This document shows positions 46,010 through 58,500 of a DNA stretch of 64,000 bases, piece by piece. How positions within the stretch are numbered: position 1 is the first letter of the stretch; each line of letters starts with the position of its first letter. Under the pieces are notes generated by a model that saw nothing but the letters and a program-made list of their open reading frames with translations, searched no databases and was not told the origin of the DNA. The position numbers were made by a program, and so were the translations under genes. The stretch is from Nelumbo lutea (Eukaryota > Streptophyta > Magnoliopsida > Proteales > Nelumbonaceae): assembly GCA_022828595.1 (NCBI GenBank), contig JAKGHH010000001.1:211681848-211745847 (forward strand), written 5' to 3'.

Positions 46010-46440
46010 TAGGAATGGCAATGGGACTGGGTGGCGCCAGATTGCATGTCCCATTCTAGATCCTAAACTCAAATGCCCATGCCCCATATCCCAACTGAGC
46101 TAGAAATCCCAACCCCATCTCCATCCCTGCCAGAAATAGGGATCCCTGAATTTTCCACCCACCCCAACCCCGACCGTTCTCACATAAATGTTATTTTTAA
46201 AATCACCTAGAACTATATTGTATTATGTTATACACACACACACACACTCTTTTAGTTGGGGCGGGTTTGGGGTCAAGGTGGACAAATACCATCCCTACCC
46301 CATCCCTAATCACCAGAGTTTTGGATTTTTCTGAAATCCATCTCAAAACTGGTCAGTGTTCAGTGGTCAAAATACTCGTCCTGACCGGGGCAGGGAAGAT
46401 AGGAGCCCCAAAGGGAATGGGTCAAATTGCCATCTCTAGT
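46010..46440. mobile_element. hAT-like non-autonomous element
   Basis: Starts TAGGAATGGCAATGGG and ends CAAATTGCCATCTCTA, an inverted repeat of about 14 bp with mismatches. Inside are GGGxGGGTTT/CCCCATCC stretches and an AC microsatellite (46231-46247). It belongs to the same group as 18838 and 36417. No exact 8-bp TSD was seen. Confidence 0.65.
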
Positions 46441-48000
46441 AGGTGCGGGGGGGGGGGGGGGGAAGAGAATTCCTTCTTTAACTAAATTACTTTTTAAAAT
46501 GTTATTTACTGTTTTTTTCTTTTTTCAGTTGGTTTTAACCCACTAAAGATCCAATTTTGATTGGCAGAGTTGGGATAGTTTATAACATTATTGGGCCAGT
46601 AGGGAATTCACCCCTGAGTCCTAACTGGATATAATATTATTAGGTCTATATCCAGTCTATTCCTCCAAAGACACAGATAATTATGACCAACACTGAGCAA
46701 TGGTCTTTATTACAGTTGTGCAATCAACGATCAAAATGCATTCTTAGTGACTGGTCTATCTATGTTTCTACCCTTTTGCTTATGTAGCTTGACACTTATA
46801 ATAACTTTGTTGTATGTTCATTGCAAGATTGAAGCTAATTCAGTACTGAAGCTTGTTTTCACATGTTTGGATTTGATCTCTTCTCTGCTCCATATTCTTA
46901 TTGGTATGGCAATGTATCTTTTGGACAATGTTTGTATGCTTAGAGACACCTTAGAAATGTATCTGTACATTCCATAGAATCATTTGGTTTGTATTTTGTT
47001 ATAAGAAATTGACAATTGACCTCAATTCTTATTCCCAATCTTTTCTGGCAGCATAGTTTTTTCCTTTCCCCAATATGGGATATGAGAAAAAACAATTGAG
47101 TGTCATTTTTTGTTGAAGACATTGAAAGACTTTGGTGTGAAATCCTTTGTGTTTTCTTCACCCTCTAGAAGGTTATTTTTGTAAGTGATTGTGAAGTTTT
47201 GGTCAAGTATTTGTATATTCTTCTTCCTCTTTTCCTGCAGAAGTTCTCTTTTGATTTTGTAAGACACTAAAATCTGCTTATCCTTAGAATCTGACTCCTT
47301 TTGCTACACAAACAAGTCTTGGAAATGTTTCTGCCCACATAGAAGTTAGTGTAGGTTTTGATGGTTACCCAAATTAGTTGCATGTTGTAATTCACCAGGA
47401 CTGTGAGAAGTTTTCTTAAGGTAGTAAATCCTGAGCCTGGCTGTGCAGGCTTGAGTCACCTGGGTTCTAGTATATTAGGCTGTTTTAAATTGAGTTGTTG
47501 GTTTTGTCTTTCTGTTGTTGTTTAATGATTATCCTTTCCCAGACCAATAAGAAAGAAGAGATGAGCATGTATGACATAAATGTACTCTGAGCTCAGTACT
47601 TTAGGCCACTTCAAGGGATGTCCTGTAAATTTGCCTCATATAATACTTTGTTGCAGACTTGCAGGTACCCAATTCTGAGCAAATAATGCCTTGCCATGAC
47701 TTTTAAGATGGGTTCAATAAATTTGTAGGTTTTAATCCTTGGTTTAAGTGCATGTATGTGGCATAGTTTTTGAAGTTAACTGAAGACTTTCCAAATGATA
47801 ACTATACTAATTCCTGTTCTTTAATTAATGTTGCTAATTACTTGACAAAGATTATGTATGTCCCAGATACAATATTATGTTTGATAAGTGTGTGAAATCC
47901 AAGAGTTTTCTTATCACTTTTTCCTTGATAGAAAGAAAGAAAATAATCTTTGCATTTCACCAAGAAATGTATATATATATTTCTGTCATTTCTTATTACA
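46441..48000. other. Intergenic, no gene seen
   Basis: A G run of about 16 bases at 46447-46462, then unremarkable AT-rich sequence. The last few hundred bases before 48203 are probably the 3' UTR of the membrane protein gene on the minus strand. Confidence 0.5.
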
Positions 48001-48202
48001 AAAGAACTTGACTGGTAGACTCTCTCCTTCGGATCAAGTCTTCAACTCCGGCTAAGGCATCATTAATTTCTGTATTCTTGACTTTGTTAGCTTCAGTCAG
48101 TCATTCCTTTCTTACTACTTTTTCTCTATAAAATACAAGTTTATCTCTTGATATTCCATCAGTATCTCCTTAACTCACTGTACTTGAGTGCCCAGATGTT
48201 AA

Positions 48203-51200
48203 TCATGGCACTGATTTTGTTTCTGGCTGATTACTATCAATGTTATTTGCATCAATTTCCACCGAATTGGCTGCTGTTGAATAGGGTTTTACAGAACCAT
48301 CAGAAAAGTGACGTTGCTTGTCAAAATGAGATTTTGTTGTCCATATCAGAACCAGCACCACCATGATTGTTGAGAGAACAACCATTGCTACCCATACCAT
48401 CCTAACATATTTCTTCATTGGTTGGCAGTGTTTGGAAAGGATCTCACTGAAGGCATCTTTTACTACCCTGCAGTCGACTAGACTTTCCATACCAGGAAAA
48501 GCATTTAGAAGATTTTGAATTGAACTTGCATAGGCCTCCACTGTTTTAAAATCAGTACCCGAAATGACTGCTCCTTTACAGGTTTCAGCATTTCCATCAG
48601 AACATGTGAATACCTTCAAAACCTTCAAAAAGACAAGGTATAAGATAAAGGGAAAAATAACGTATCAGTGGATTTTGGTAGCTTAGTGCCTATGTGCACA
48701 TTGATGTGTCTTTTTACCTAGAGGTTCTGCATATCCAAGCTACTCAACTGGTGTGTGAATGGCTGGGATCTACCTTGAACCTCCAAAGTGATCTCCTAGA
48801 TGGAATAGTTGGCATGGTTAGATGATCCTAACCACCTGATTCTTGGACTTTTCTGGATTTTCCACAAACACTTTTTACTGTTACATCTAAAATAAAATAA
48901 TACATAAGATGTTTAAGATTTTTTTTATCAGTAAGATGTTTAAGATTTTTGCATTGAACCTTTTCAGTCCAGGAGGTGTTCCTTTTGGGATCCACAAGAT
49001 AGTGGGTATCAACTTCCATCTATATGACCCAAATGCCCATTAAGTGCACATAGACTTCTTTTTGGTGTCTAGATTTCTTGGTACCACTTATGCTTACCTG
49101 GGGAATGTCTCCTATTTGGATTGTATCAGGAGGACAATTTTCTGGTTGGTAATTGTTGTCTGGTGGTGCTGAGAAAGGATTGCAAACATAAGCAAGATTT
49201 GGAAAAGTCGATGTCTTCAGTTCTGATATGTTTGCATTCACCTGTAATTGTTGCATTGAAAAGTTCAGTAAAAAAACAAGAAGCTAGGTGATAAATGTGT
49301 GTAGAAATCCATGGAATTCCCATATTGGAAAGAGAAGTACTTCCATGAAAGAACTGGATAGCTAGGGAATCTCATGCATGCAGACTCTAAAATAAATAAA
49401 GTTTGAGCAATTATTTGTCAAAGTTCTATCCTATTGCATGCTTATCTCCCTCCAATCTATGTGAATCTTTCTACCTTTTTCTCATGACTTTGAAAAACAG
49501 TACATTTCTTTAGTTCTCTTTTGGTTGGTTTGTGTGTGTGTGTGTGTTTGGGCGGGGGGATGCATCACAAGGTAAGGCATGGAATTATCTTTACTTCTTC
49601 CAACCTAGTGAAACTCTCTATGTGAACTTGTACCTGTATTGCTAGTAGACAATGTTTTTTAGAAGGTTTAAACCTCAAGTGAGAGGTTCACAAGGCAAGC
49701 CAGTTCAAAATCACCTTAAGGCCCAACCGCCCAAGTGTCAATCTTTTACGTTACATTGTATGCCTCATTATCTGGGGTGACCAATTTTTAACTTCTTTGA
49801 ACCAAAGAACTTATGGTATCTCCATATTATAACTAGAAAGTACACATGGGAAAAGAACATTGTAGTTTATCTCAAAGGTTTTTTAATTATTTATTTTTCC
49901 CTTCTTTTTCTGCCTCTACGTTACCCATGAGTCCACCATCTTTATTCTTCATATGTCTCCCACAGGCTCTTCATAACTAATAACAACCATACCTCAATTT
50001 TTATTTATTTTTTCTTCTTTTTCTGCCTCTACACAACCCATAAGTCCATCTTTATTCGTCATATGTCTCCCCTAGGCTCATCATAACTAATAACAACCAT
50101 ATCTCAATCATAAGAGGGACAAATTTTCTTTTAAGTTTTTCAAGTTTAGGGGATTTCCAACCCAATGTTTCCCTTTTCTTTCCTACAAGAGCCTTTCATT
50201 ATCTTAAAATCCTATGGTTTTACATTGAATTGGCAAGAAGTAAGCTATCCAAAGTAAATAGAAGGCATTCCTCATAGAAATTAAAGAACCGCATGTCAAG
50301 GACTACATCTCTATGCACTGCTAGCAACTTCTTTTGGTTAGTTTTTCTGAGTTATACATTAAAACTGACATTTAACCCTTGTTTTGTATCCAGAAACAGT
50401 CAATGAATTTTTCACCCTGGGAGTTTATTATATTAATGATAGATGATATAATAATCCTTACCTCCGCTTTCTATTTTTCTCTTTATCAAAAGTACCCCAT
50501 TCATGTTTTTTTTTTTTTTCTAAGGCTTTTGTTACTTGAACACACGGTTTTAATTTCAAAATTATTAGCATGTACTTGGAAAGATTGCACAAAAGGCTAC
50601 CAGAATAAATGAAGAGACCCAACTTGAAACCAATTTCTCTTACCTGATTCACAAGATCATAGATTCCTTCACTGACATCAGATAAGACTGATTTTGCTGA
50701 AAGTAGTTCATCACATGGGAGGATTGAGCTCAAGCTGCTATTGCTTGGGTCTTGTTGGAAATCTTCAAGAGCAGTACATGTGTCTCCTGTGAACCTGCCA
50801 TTCAGTAATTTCCTTTCTGAGATCTGTCATTGTTTTCTTAAGTTTGATAATTTTCTTTCTTTCTGTACATTTCTAGGAGGTAAAGAATTCTTGAAAATAT
50901 GTGAAACTATGGAATAAGAGAAAGTGGATTTACCTTTCTAGAAAGAAATACATACCAAAGGCCAACCAACACAGGACTGTTAATATCCAGCATGCTATAA
51001 TAAACCTGAAACAGAAAAGGATTTCCTTATGACACTTCCAAATTTACTCGTGTGTTAAGTTCCCAAGAGATTTGATTCATTCTTTGAAGCACAGAATCAA
51101 ACTTAAAAAATACTGAATGTGTATAAAGACACAAAATTAGTGGAACATCACAATGGGGGAACCTGTCTTTGTATGAGGGGAATATGAAGAGGATTTTTGA

Positions 51201-54200
51201 ACCATCATTCAATAGGTCCTACTGTAGCATTTAAGTCAAATTCATCTCATTATTTGATGCCAATTATATATTATTAGTGCTAGTATTATACTACTACATG
51301 TTATTATTTCTTTCTTCTGAGAACATTGGCATTCAAATGGGTTGGTTGAGATCTACTTACAGGTGAAATGAATGGCGCAACTTCAGAAATCCGGATACTG
51401 CAATAGAATAAATTTCAAAATGACTCAGGTTTGGATTGATCAAGCCTGAAATTCAGGTAAACCGACTCAAACTTTATTGTAAAGTAGTTACCTGACAGTG
51501 CAATGGCAGCAATCAGGTTTATTGAAATAGCTACCGTTGTTGTTACATACCTGCAAACAGAAACATCTTAAGTATGGTAATTGTAAGCGCTGTGAAAGGT
51601 AAGCCCTGATTGAGCTTATGGGCTTGTAAGGATTATAGGAAGGAGGAAGGAAAATTACACTATGTTTAGACCCCTGTCTATCAAGTGTCTGTTTTTTCTA
51701 GCCTGCCTCTCTATGTCTGCAGCTTCATAGTCAAGCCTCTGAGATGTAGAGTTAAGGAATCCAGAAGCCTCTCCTCCTTCTTCAGAGGTTTCTAAGTTGT
51801 CTCTAATGTCCTTCATTGCTCCTGTTGTGTTGTATATGGTCTTTGATGCCTCGTCTGCTGTATCCATGATAATGTTCATCACTGTTTTCGCCCTGGAGTG
51901 GAATTTTGAGGTCCCACCAAGAACAATTCCGGATGCAGCTCTGCAGAACCAGGGGTTGCACATTGTGCAATGCAATTTTCAATACATTTCATCACCATAA
52001 GTTCATAAAAGGAATGATGGTGAGTTCACTCTAAACATTGTTATTACTGAGTAGACTTTAAGGGGCTCACATGGCTAGAAATGTGAAGATAGTCCCCACA
52101 AGAATAGGCCAGGGATAACTCTGCTTAGTGCAGGTTTGTCTTCTCTTTAGCTTTCTCTTCTTGTCTGTGCAACATAGATTGGTTGCAAGTAGATGCCAAC
52201 CATAAATCATGCCGCAGAAAAGCCATACTACACCAATAGCATATCCATATTTGCCTGTAAATATAGTTGACTAGAGAACAGCACATGGAGAACAAAGTTG
52301 AAGTCAGTTTTTTCTTCTGTTAATTTCCCCTTTTAAGATAACCAAATATCAGACGATGATGATAGTATTTTAGGCTCAGTTTGGAAAGAATGCAAATACG
52401 AATATCCCAAAGAGTCTTAGATGCTAAAGAACTGTATCTTCATGTAGGCACAGCTTATTTTAGTTTATTATCTAGTAGGATTATCGATTAATGGGGTCTT
52501 CTACAAAATAAATGCTTTCTTTTTCATTTGTTTATGAAATCTCTACATCAGCGGAAAAGTAAAAACACATTCTTTGAACTTTATTTTTGTTTTACAAGGC
52601 ATAAATAAGTTGGTTGTTTCAAAAAACAATTGGAACCATTAAAATAATGGTTTTTAAAACAAAAACAAATTTTATAACGTAGAAATTATATAATTTACGG
52701 AACATGATATCAAATAACGAGACATTGAAGAACACATCTTTGTTTCGGTTTTTAGAAGCGAAAAACACACATATAACCAAGTTTTCTGTGTTTCTGTTTT
52801 AAGAACCAGATAGTTTTCAAATTTGTTTTGTTTTTGGAACAGTAAAGAAAAACGATTCACATTGGAGAACTGAAATCAGCCTGAAATGGGGTTCAAGCTG
52901 GCTTTGTCCTGATTAAGGATATCAAGGGTCAAGTACGGGCCTCTGTGTCTGGTCCATTTTATTTACCCAGAAGCCAGAACCAGACCTTTTGTCTTGTCCG
53001 GTTTCCAGACCCGACCCACTATATTTTAGGATGTACTTTGTTAAAATAAAATCTAAACTTTGTTTCATATATACAAGGCCAAAATTTTGGACTAGCTTGA
53101 ATTTCTATATATTTCATTATTTATATGCTTATCGGGTTTCGATTACCTGGGCCTAGAGTTGAGCCTGATTCCTAATGGGTCTTAACTCTAAGGGAACTGA
53201 ATCGGACCTAACTATGATTTGATCTATAGTTTGTGGTTCCAGACCCTAATAGTTGAGGTTCGGCCTTCCGGGTTATTGGGTACCCATTTAGACTCCTATT
53301 ATACCGATGACCCAAATGTGAGTAACTCTAGTTTGGTACTTGGTAGCTCGGAACTGGGTCGGATCTGGGTATAATATAAAGGGTTCGATCAAATTAGACA
53401 CGGAAATGTTCATTTACCGACTTCTCTGTAAGGATCAAACACAAGATGGCGGGGAGAAATCTTACGCTCCAGTAATGCTTGTTTGTAATGTCATAACCTC
53501 CTCTGTATTTCTTGAAATGATCCAGTGGATCCGCCCTTACTGTATCATCGCCTGTTTGTCTCATGGAATCTGGCATGTTCTCACTTTCAACCAACTTCCT
53601 GCCTAGAAGCATCAGCACATAAATAATTAAGCAAACTAGTTGATGAACTTCAGTTATTTCCACAATTCAAAAGATCAAAACTAGGGCTGCAACTTAAGCG
53701 GGCACAACTCAAGCCTAGATCGACCTGGCCCACAATTTATATGGATTGGGCTTGTATTTTCGATCCTTGGCTATATACTGTATGCATATATATATATATA
53801 TATATAGACACACTCACATGCATACATAATTACATACATGCACATATAAATATATTTACAATAATTTTAATGTGGCTAATTGACAAATCCAAGCTTCATC
53901 ACGGCCCAAACTCAACCCAAATGCATCAAATTTCAGTGAGGGCTGAGCTTAATTTCAACAATTTTGACTTGACCTCAGTCTTGGGCCTTGTGCCCAATTT
54001 TTAAGTTGGGGCTGGGTTGAACTTAAATCCGGCCCAGCCCACCCAACGTTGCACCCCTACTCAATCCCAACTGCTAAGTGAGTGTGGGGGGAGTCACTCC
54101 AGTATAATGCAAAACCCGATTCAGTTATCACTATAGTCCAAATAAGTTCTGTCCACAATTCAAAGCCTAAGGGCCAAACTCTAATTGCTCTCTTAGCTGA

Positions 54201-54715
54201 GCAGGCCCATCAAACCCAATAGAACTAGACTAAGTTACAATCAGGCCAGCCCTCCCAACCCATTATGAGTGCACCTTGGTCCGAATTAGTCTAAATCCAA
54301 TCTAAAAAAGTTGGGTTGGCTCAAGACTCAAGTCGAGCTAACCGGTTTGACTTGTACTTCTGCAACCCATTCGAATAATATTAAAGTTATTTTTTATATT
54401 GAAAAACTTAAAATACTAAATATTATAAGGCCTACTAACACACATGTTTAGATTTTCGATTATCAATATTGCTAAGAACTAGCGGTTTCTGGCCCAATAA
54501 TCCGGTCCAACATTCTGGTCTGAACCGATTCTGACAAGACTTAAACATTGAACTAATCTTGTAGACTTACCTGGTTCAGAAGTAGAAAACGATGCCCCTG
54601 TTACTCCTGCAACGTAATGTTGTCTAGGGGGTTCTCCAGTGGCATAATCCGTAATTTCTGCAAAACTTGATGTTAGAATTGCCATTGACAAATATACAAC
54701 TACTCTGTATTCCAT
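48203..54715 (-). CDS. Five-pass plasma-membrane-type protein, At2g12400/At2g25270 family
   Basis: Ten coding exons: 54571-54715, 53466-53602, 52071-52270, 51659-51940, 51492-51550, 51361-51397, 50934-51005, 50644-50794, 49098-49241 and 48203-48622. All introns are GT-AG and every phase fits, giving 548 residues. Residues 1-19 are a signal peptide. Membrane spans lie near 100-121, 147-168, 258-280, 288-309 and 482-504. KKRKLKRR after span 1 and KLRHS after span 3 put those loops in the cytosol. Two large outer loops (169-257 and 310-480) carry NTT, NST, NSS and NIS glycosylation sites and paired cysteines. Motifs such as GGYDITNKHYWS and STIFTG match the plant family annotated only as transmembrane or plasma membrane fusion protein. 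The function is unknown to me. The topology resembles prominin and Tweety proteins, but homology is not shown. Confidence 0.9.
49901..50108. repeat. Tandem duplication, period 113 bp, in an intron
   Basis: CTTCTTTTTCTGCCTCTAC at 49901 recurs at 50014. The copies run through CATATGTCTCCC and TAACAACCATA with several small differences. It lies in the 1.4-kb intron between the exons at 50644 and 49241. Confidence 0.8.
52271..53465 (-). other. Intron 2 of the membrane protein gene, with repeat-like sequence
   Basis: About 1.2 kb. The part from 52373 (GGCTCAGTTTGGAAAG) to about 52880 and the GGTTCGGCC/GGGCCT-rich part at 52920-53345 look like old non-autonomous elements. No clear terminal repeats were found. 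Confidence 0.45.
53682..54059. mobile_element. hAT-like MITE in intron 1
   Basis: Begins TAGGGCTGCAAC and ends GTTGCACCCCTA, a 12-bp inverted repeat with one mismatch, 378 bp apart. Inside are GGCCCA-rich ends. The 8 bases outside each end (ATCAAAAC and CTCAATCC) are only partly alike, so the TSD has decayed or the ends are off by a base. A (TA)n microsatellite lies at about 53786-53806. Confidence 0.65.
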
Positions 54716-54842
54716 CTTCCTAACCTGTCAAATGAAGAAGTCCAAATGTTATTAGCAACAAAATACCCCAGTTTTGCCTTTATACCTAACCCATAGCACA
54801 ATTAACAAAACCAAGAGAGAGAGAGAGACCCATCATATCATC

Positions 54843-54970
54843 AAGCTATGTTTGGTTGGATAGAAAATAAGAAACAGAAAGTTCTTAAGGAATTTCACAG
54901 AATTTGTTAAAAACTTTCCTTGAACTTTCTATTTCTCTCTTATTTTCTATCAAAGCAAACATATCCTTTA
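54843..54970. mobile_element. Tourist-like MITE in the 5' UTR intron
   Basis: GCTATGTTTGGTTGGATAGA on the left faces TCTATCAAAGCAAACATATC on the right, with AAAATAAGA/TCTTATTTT adjoining them. The interior resembles the ends of the MITE at 56104, so the two are of one family. Confidence 0.65.
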
Positions 54971-55107
54971 ACCTTAACCCCTAAGGTATTGCAGAGAAGA
55001 AGACAAAATCAAATGAATAGAACTGCCAAGTTCCAACTTAAGCTAGTTAAAATAAACTTCAAAACAGAGGCCAACAGAAGAAGAAAACAATTCATATAGA
55101 GACTTAC

Positions 55108-55870
55108 CAGAGATTAACAAATTTTTTGAAATCTGATCAATACCTCAAAGAGAAAGCCTCTGATTACCAATATTTACACTACAGAAGCATTTGCACCAAT
55201 TTTCAGAACCTAAATCAACCTTCACAGATTCGAATTCAAACTCACTTTTTCTCACTCCCTAGCTTTATTATGAATTGAAAATTTGAAACTAGCAGAAGCT
55301 ACAAAACCTTCAGAGCTTCCAATTATAAACCACTTGGATCTTAAATGTCACCAAATCATACAACACCCATTTCATAAAATTGAGTACAAGTCTGTCCAGT
55401 TCTTGAAATTCCTGAAATTCCAGCTCGCTAAAGCCTTAAGTTCTCAACTTCTGGAGACTTGAAAAGGTCTACAATCCCAGAAGTCCTAACAGAAGAGAAT
55501 GGAAAGTCCTCTTAAAAAGCCCAAATTGTCAAAGAATCAGACCAAAAATCAAGAATATCAGCAACTTTGCTCAAACCCTGTTCACAAACACCCAGAAAAA
55601 AGAACTCTAAGATCTCAAATAATCTCCATGTAATCGTTTCTCTTGAATTCTTCTTCACAAACCAGTAATGTTGAATCCATACAGAAAGCCTCATTTATAT
55701 AATGCCTCTGTCTCCAAGAAAGGAGTAAGCTTACTTAACCCACCTCAAACCAAAACAATTAGAAAGTCTCGACCAAAACCTCCGAACCAAGAAAAGGGAG
55801 AGAATTTCTGGTCAACTTAACCCACCTTTTCTCGTCTCGTCTTGATCTCTGTAGTTAGGTGTGTGAACTT
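55108..55870 (-). other. Probable 5' UTR exon and promoter edge of the membrane protein gene
   Basis: On the minus strand a donor (CTCTG|GTAAGTC) at 55107 can join the acceptor TTTGACAG just upstream of the start codon (before 54722), leaving only a few bases before ATG. The upstream limit is a guess from the change in composition near 55870. Confidence 0.45.
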
Positions 55871-56103
55871 TACATTGTGAACATTAATGGAGGAGAGTCG
55901 CCCATTTTGCCTTTACGCGTTTGTCAAGCCGTGGCCGTTCGAAAAGGATTCAAAGGGGGAACTGTTGATGTAAAAATTTTCCATGTTGAGGTACGCTGGT
56001 GGGCGTAGACAAATTGTAGACCTTAGGCTCTGTTTGGGTATTGCATGCAGGAAATGAGAGAGAGAGAGAATCAAAGGAATTAACTGGTTTTACAGGTCAA
56101 TAA

Positions 56104-56552
56104 GGCTATGTTTGGTTTGACAGAAAACGAGAGAAACTGAAGGCTGAGGCAAATTTTACAACAAATTTTGTGAAATTCCTTTAATAACTTTCCCTCAACA
56201 TTTTGTTTCTGGTAGAAATATACAAATCTTAGATTTAGGTAAAGTTATAAATCGGGCCGTGCCAGGGTGGGCTGCCCATACTGCACTACCATGAATAATT
56301 TACACCATCAGTTTTGCACCAATATAAATAAATTTACATTACAATCAAACATGAGGCTGAGTTTGAAAGGAGTACAAATACAAAATATAGAGTGAAAACC
56401 TTGTATTTGTATTATTTTGTATATATTTATACTACACATTTATATTTATATTCCTTTCAAACTGAGCCTAAGAGCTAGATATAAAGACACCAAATTTTGT
56501 TAAGAACTTTTCTTCGATTTTCTCTCTTTTATCTGCCAAACCAAACACAGCC
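56104..56552. mobile_element. Tourist-like (PIF/Harbinger) MITE with another nested inside
   Basis: Starts GGCTATGTTTGGTTTGACAG and ends CTGCCAAACCAAACACAGCC, a terminal repeat of about 33 bp with few mismatches. It is flanked by TAA at 56101-56103 and 56553-56555, the 3-bp TSD of the superfamily. Length 449 bp, of which about 115 bp is a later insertion. Confidence 0.85.
56355..56468. mobile_element. Nested small MITE
   Basis: GGCTGAGTTTGAAAGGA at the left and TCCTTTCAAACTGAGCC at the right form a 17-bp inverted repeat with one mismatch, 114 bp in total. Next to it are ACAAATAC and GTATTTGT, also inverted. It lies inside the MITE at 56104. The flanking triplets TGA and TAA suggest a mutated 3-bp TSD. 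Confidence 0.7.
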
Positions 56553-57321
56553 TAACAGTCATGTCCAAATCCCAAGGCCAAGGTTTACATACATGGGATA
56601 AATGTGTGTATATACGTCATGTATGACAAACAAACCTTGGTAGACGGTTTTTTTTCTAAAAACATCTGACGAACGGAATAGAGGAAAAAATTGTCTAATT
56701 GTCTTCCTGCCATAATAAATGCGCAAACCTTGTTTGAAAATTAAATTCAAGTTGTTACTTCTCTCCTGTTAGGCAGCAGCGGATGGTGGATACAGGTTTT
56801 GCCCCTAAGAGTGATGCTCGATGTCCCAAAATATTAAAGGACAAGAAGGTAATTTGAGGTATGTCGGCTTCTTTACTCTCTTTCAAGTTTCAGATTTTCA
56901 GCCCACGTTTGAAACGTATCTCCACCTGCTGCTGCTGCTGCTGCTTAAACAGCATTTTTTTATCATCTGTATTTGGTTTTGGTTTGAAAGAAGAAGATAC
57001 TTTTTTTAAGTAAAGTGGAAGAAAGTTCTTATTTCCTTCTTTCAAGAAATCAAGCATTATAAATAACAATATAATTTCCAAGAATAATTATCATTTTGAT
57101 AGTTAGACCGGACCGGATGGTCAGATCAATTGACCCAGGAACGGTATGTTTTGATTTCGGGTCTGGTTTTGGACCCAAAACCATCTGACTGGGGTTCAGA
57201 CCAGATGGTCAGACTGTTTGACTAGGAACCGGTTGCTCACGGGGTGAGAAAAATGCTGGGCGATAGGCAAAAAGTTTAACAAAACCTACTGAGTCCAGAT
57301 CACATCCCAATAAAGCGACAC

Positions 57322-57333
57322 AACAATGTCTCA
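57322..57333. repeat. Target-site duplication of the LINE, left copy
   Basis: AACAATGTCTCA, identical to 63268-63279, which follows the LINE's A-rich tail. Confidence 0.88.
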
Positions 57334-57484
57334 GAAAAACTTGTCGCATCTCTGAAACCCTCTAAACTCTTTGAAATCTCTCTTTCTCGCACTCAAAGTG
57401 CTCATCTTTCAATCCCATATGCTTCTTCACTAAACCCTCCCGCCCTCTTCTGCTGTAAAGTCCAGGAGACACGTCCCCTTCAAA

Positions 57485-58500
57485 ATGGCTGAAGAAACAA
57501 ATGACTCTAAAGACGTCGGTAGCAAGCAAAGCTCTCTGGCTACTGCCCAGAAGGTTGCTGATCTGGGACTAGAGTTCGAAAAGCATGCAACTTTGGTCAG
57601 TCCCCACTTAGAAATAAACGTGGAGCCGGTTTGAGAAGCTTTCGAGGTGGTTGAGAAGACTTTAAGAGGAAGAATCTTTTAATGTGACTATGGAGAACAT
57701 TCATGCATTTATTAAGCATGTACAGAACCCTACTCACCACGTCCAATTTTTCATCTTCGAAGAAGAATAAGATCTGCAGAAGGCTATAAATGGAGGTCCC
57801 TGGTTCATAAGAGGGAGCTGGATGCTGGTTGCATTTTGGCAAGATGGAATTTCAAAGGAGAAGATCAAATTGTGGCACCAGAAAGTTTGGGTCCAAATGT
57901 TTAATATCCCACGAAGCTACATCTCCAACCACAACTGCAAAGTCTTTGCTTCAGCAGCAGGCAGAGTATTTGAAGACAATACAGCGGAAGCCATTATCAA
58001 GAAGTTTCTTCCTAAAGAATAACAACAATCCAATATGGGTTAGATTTGCCTATGTAAACCTCACAAAGCTCTGTTTCTACTACGGATTAGTAGGACACAA
58101 CTGGAAGAAATGCAAGCTCATACCAAAAGTTGTTCCTCTTAATGAAATCATGTCGGAGCTTGAAGAAAGAAAGTTGGATGAGCCAGGGAACTGGCTACGA
58201 GTAGAGCACAGACCGGAGAAATTTTTCTGTTTCTAGACTCAGAAGAAAACCCAAGAAAGTGTAGGAGCATGAAAGCAACTTCAAATCCTTTAAGGAGATC
58301 AAAGCTCGGAGGAAGACTCTGAGGATGAATTAGCTGAGAAGCGGCAATGGCTAACGGATGGTACCTAGCCACCAGTGAGAGGAAATGGCAAAGCAAAGGA
58401 GAAGAATGCAAGAACGAGTCACGACGAGTCAAGCAAGTCGACAAAGCGGAAGCGAGCTGAGTCCAACAATAGTTCCACTAGGAAGCAATAAAAACGAGAC
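57485..58500 (+). pseudogene. LINE ORF1 relic (DUF4283-type and zinc knuckle)
   Basis: Starts MAEETNDSKDVGSKQSS at 57485. After stops and shifts it shows GGPWFIRGSWMLVAFWQDG and KLWHQKVWVQMFNIPRSYIS, the pattern of the DUF4283 domain of plant LINE ORF1. Then comes ICFYYGLVGHNWKKC-like sequence (here LCFYYGLVGHNWKKC), a CCHC knuckle whose second Cys is changed to Tyr. The end is lysine- and serine-rich. Confidence 0.75.

Noticed and set aside
49530..49550. (GT)n tract as a regulatory site
   Set aside because: A short intronic microsatellite with nothing else to support a role.
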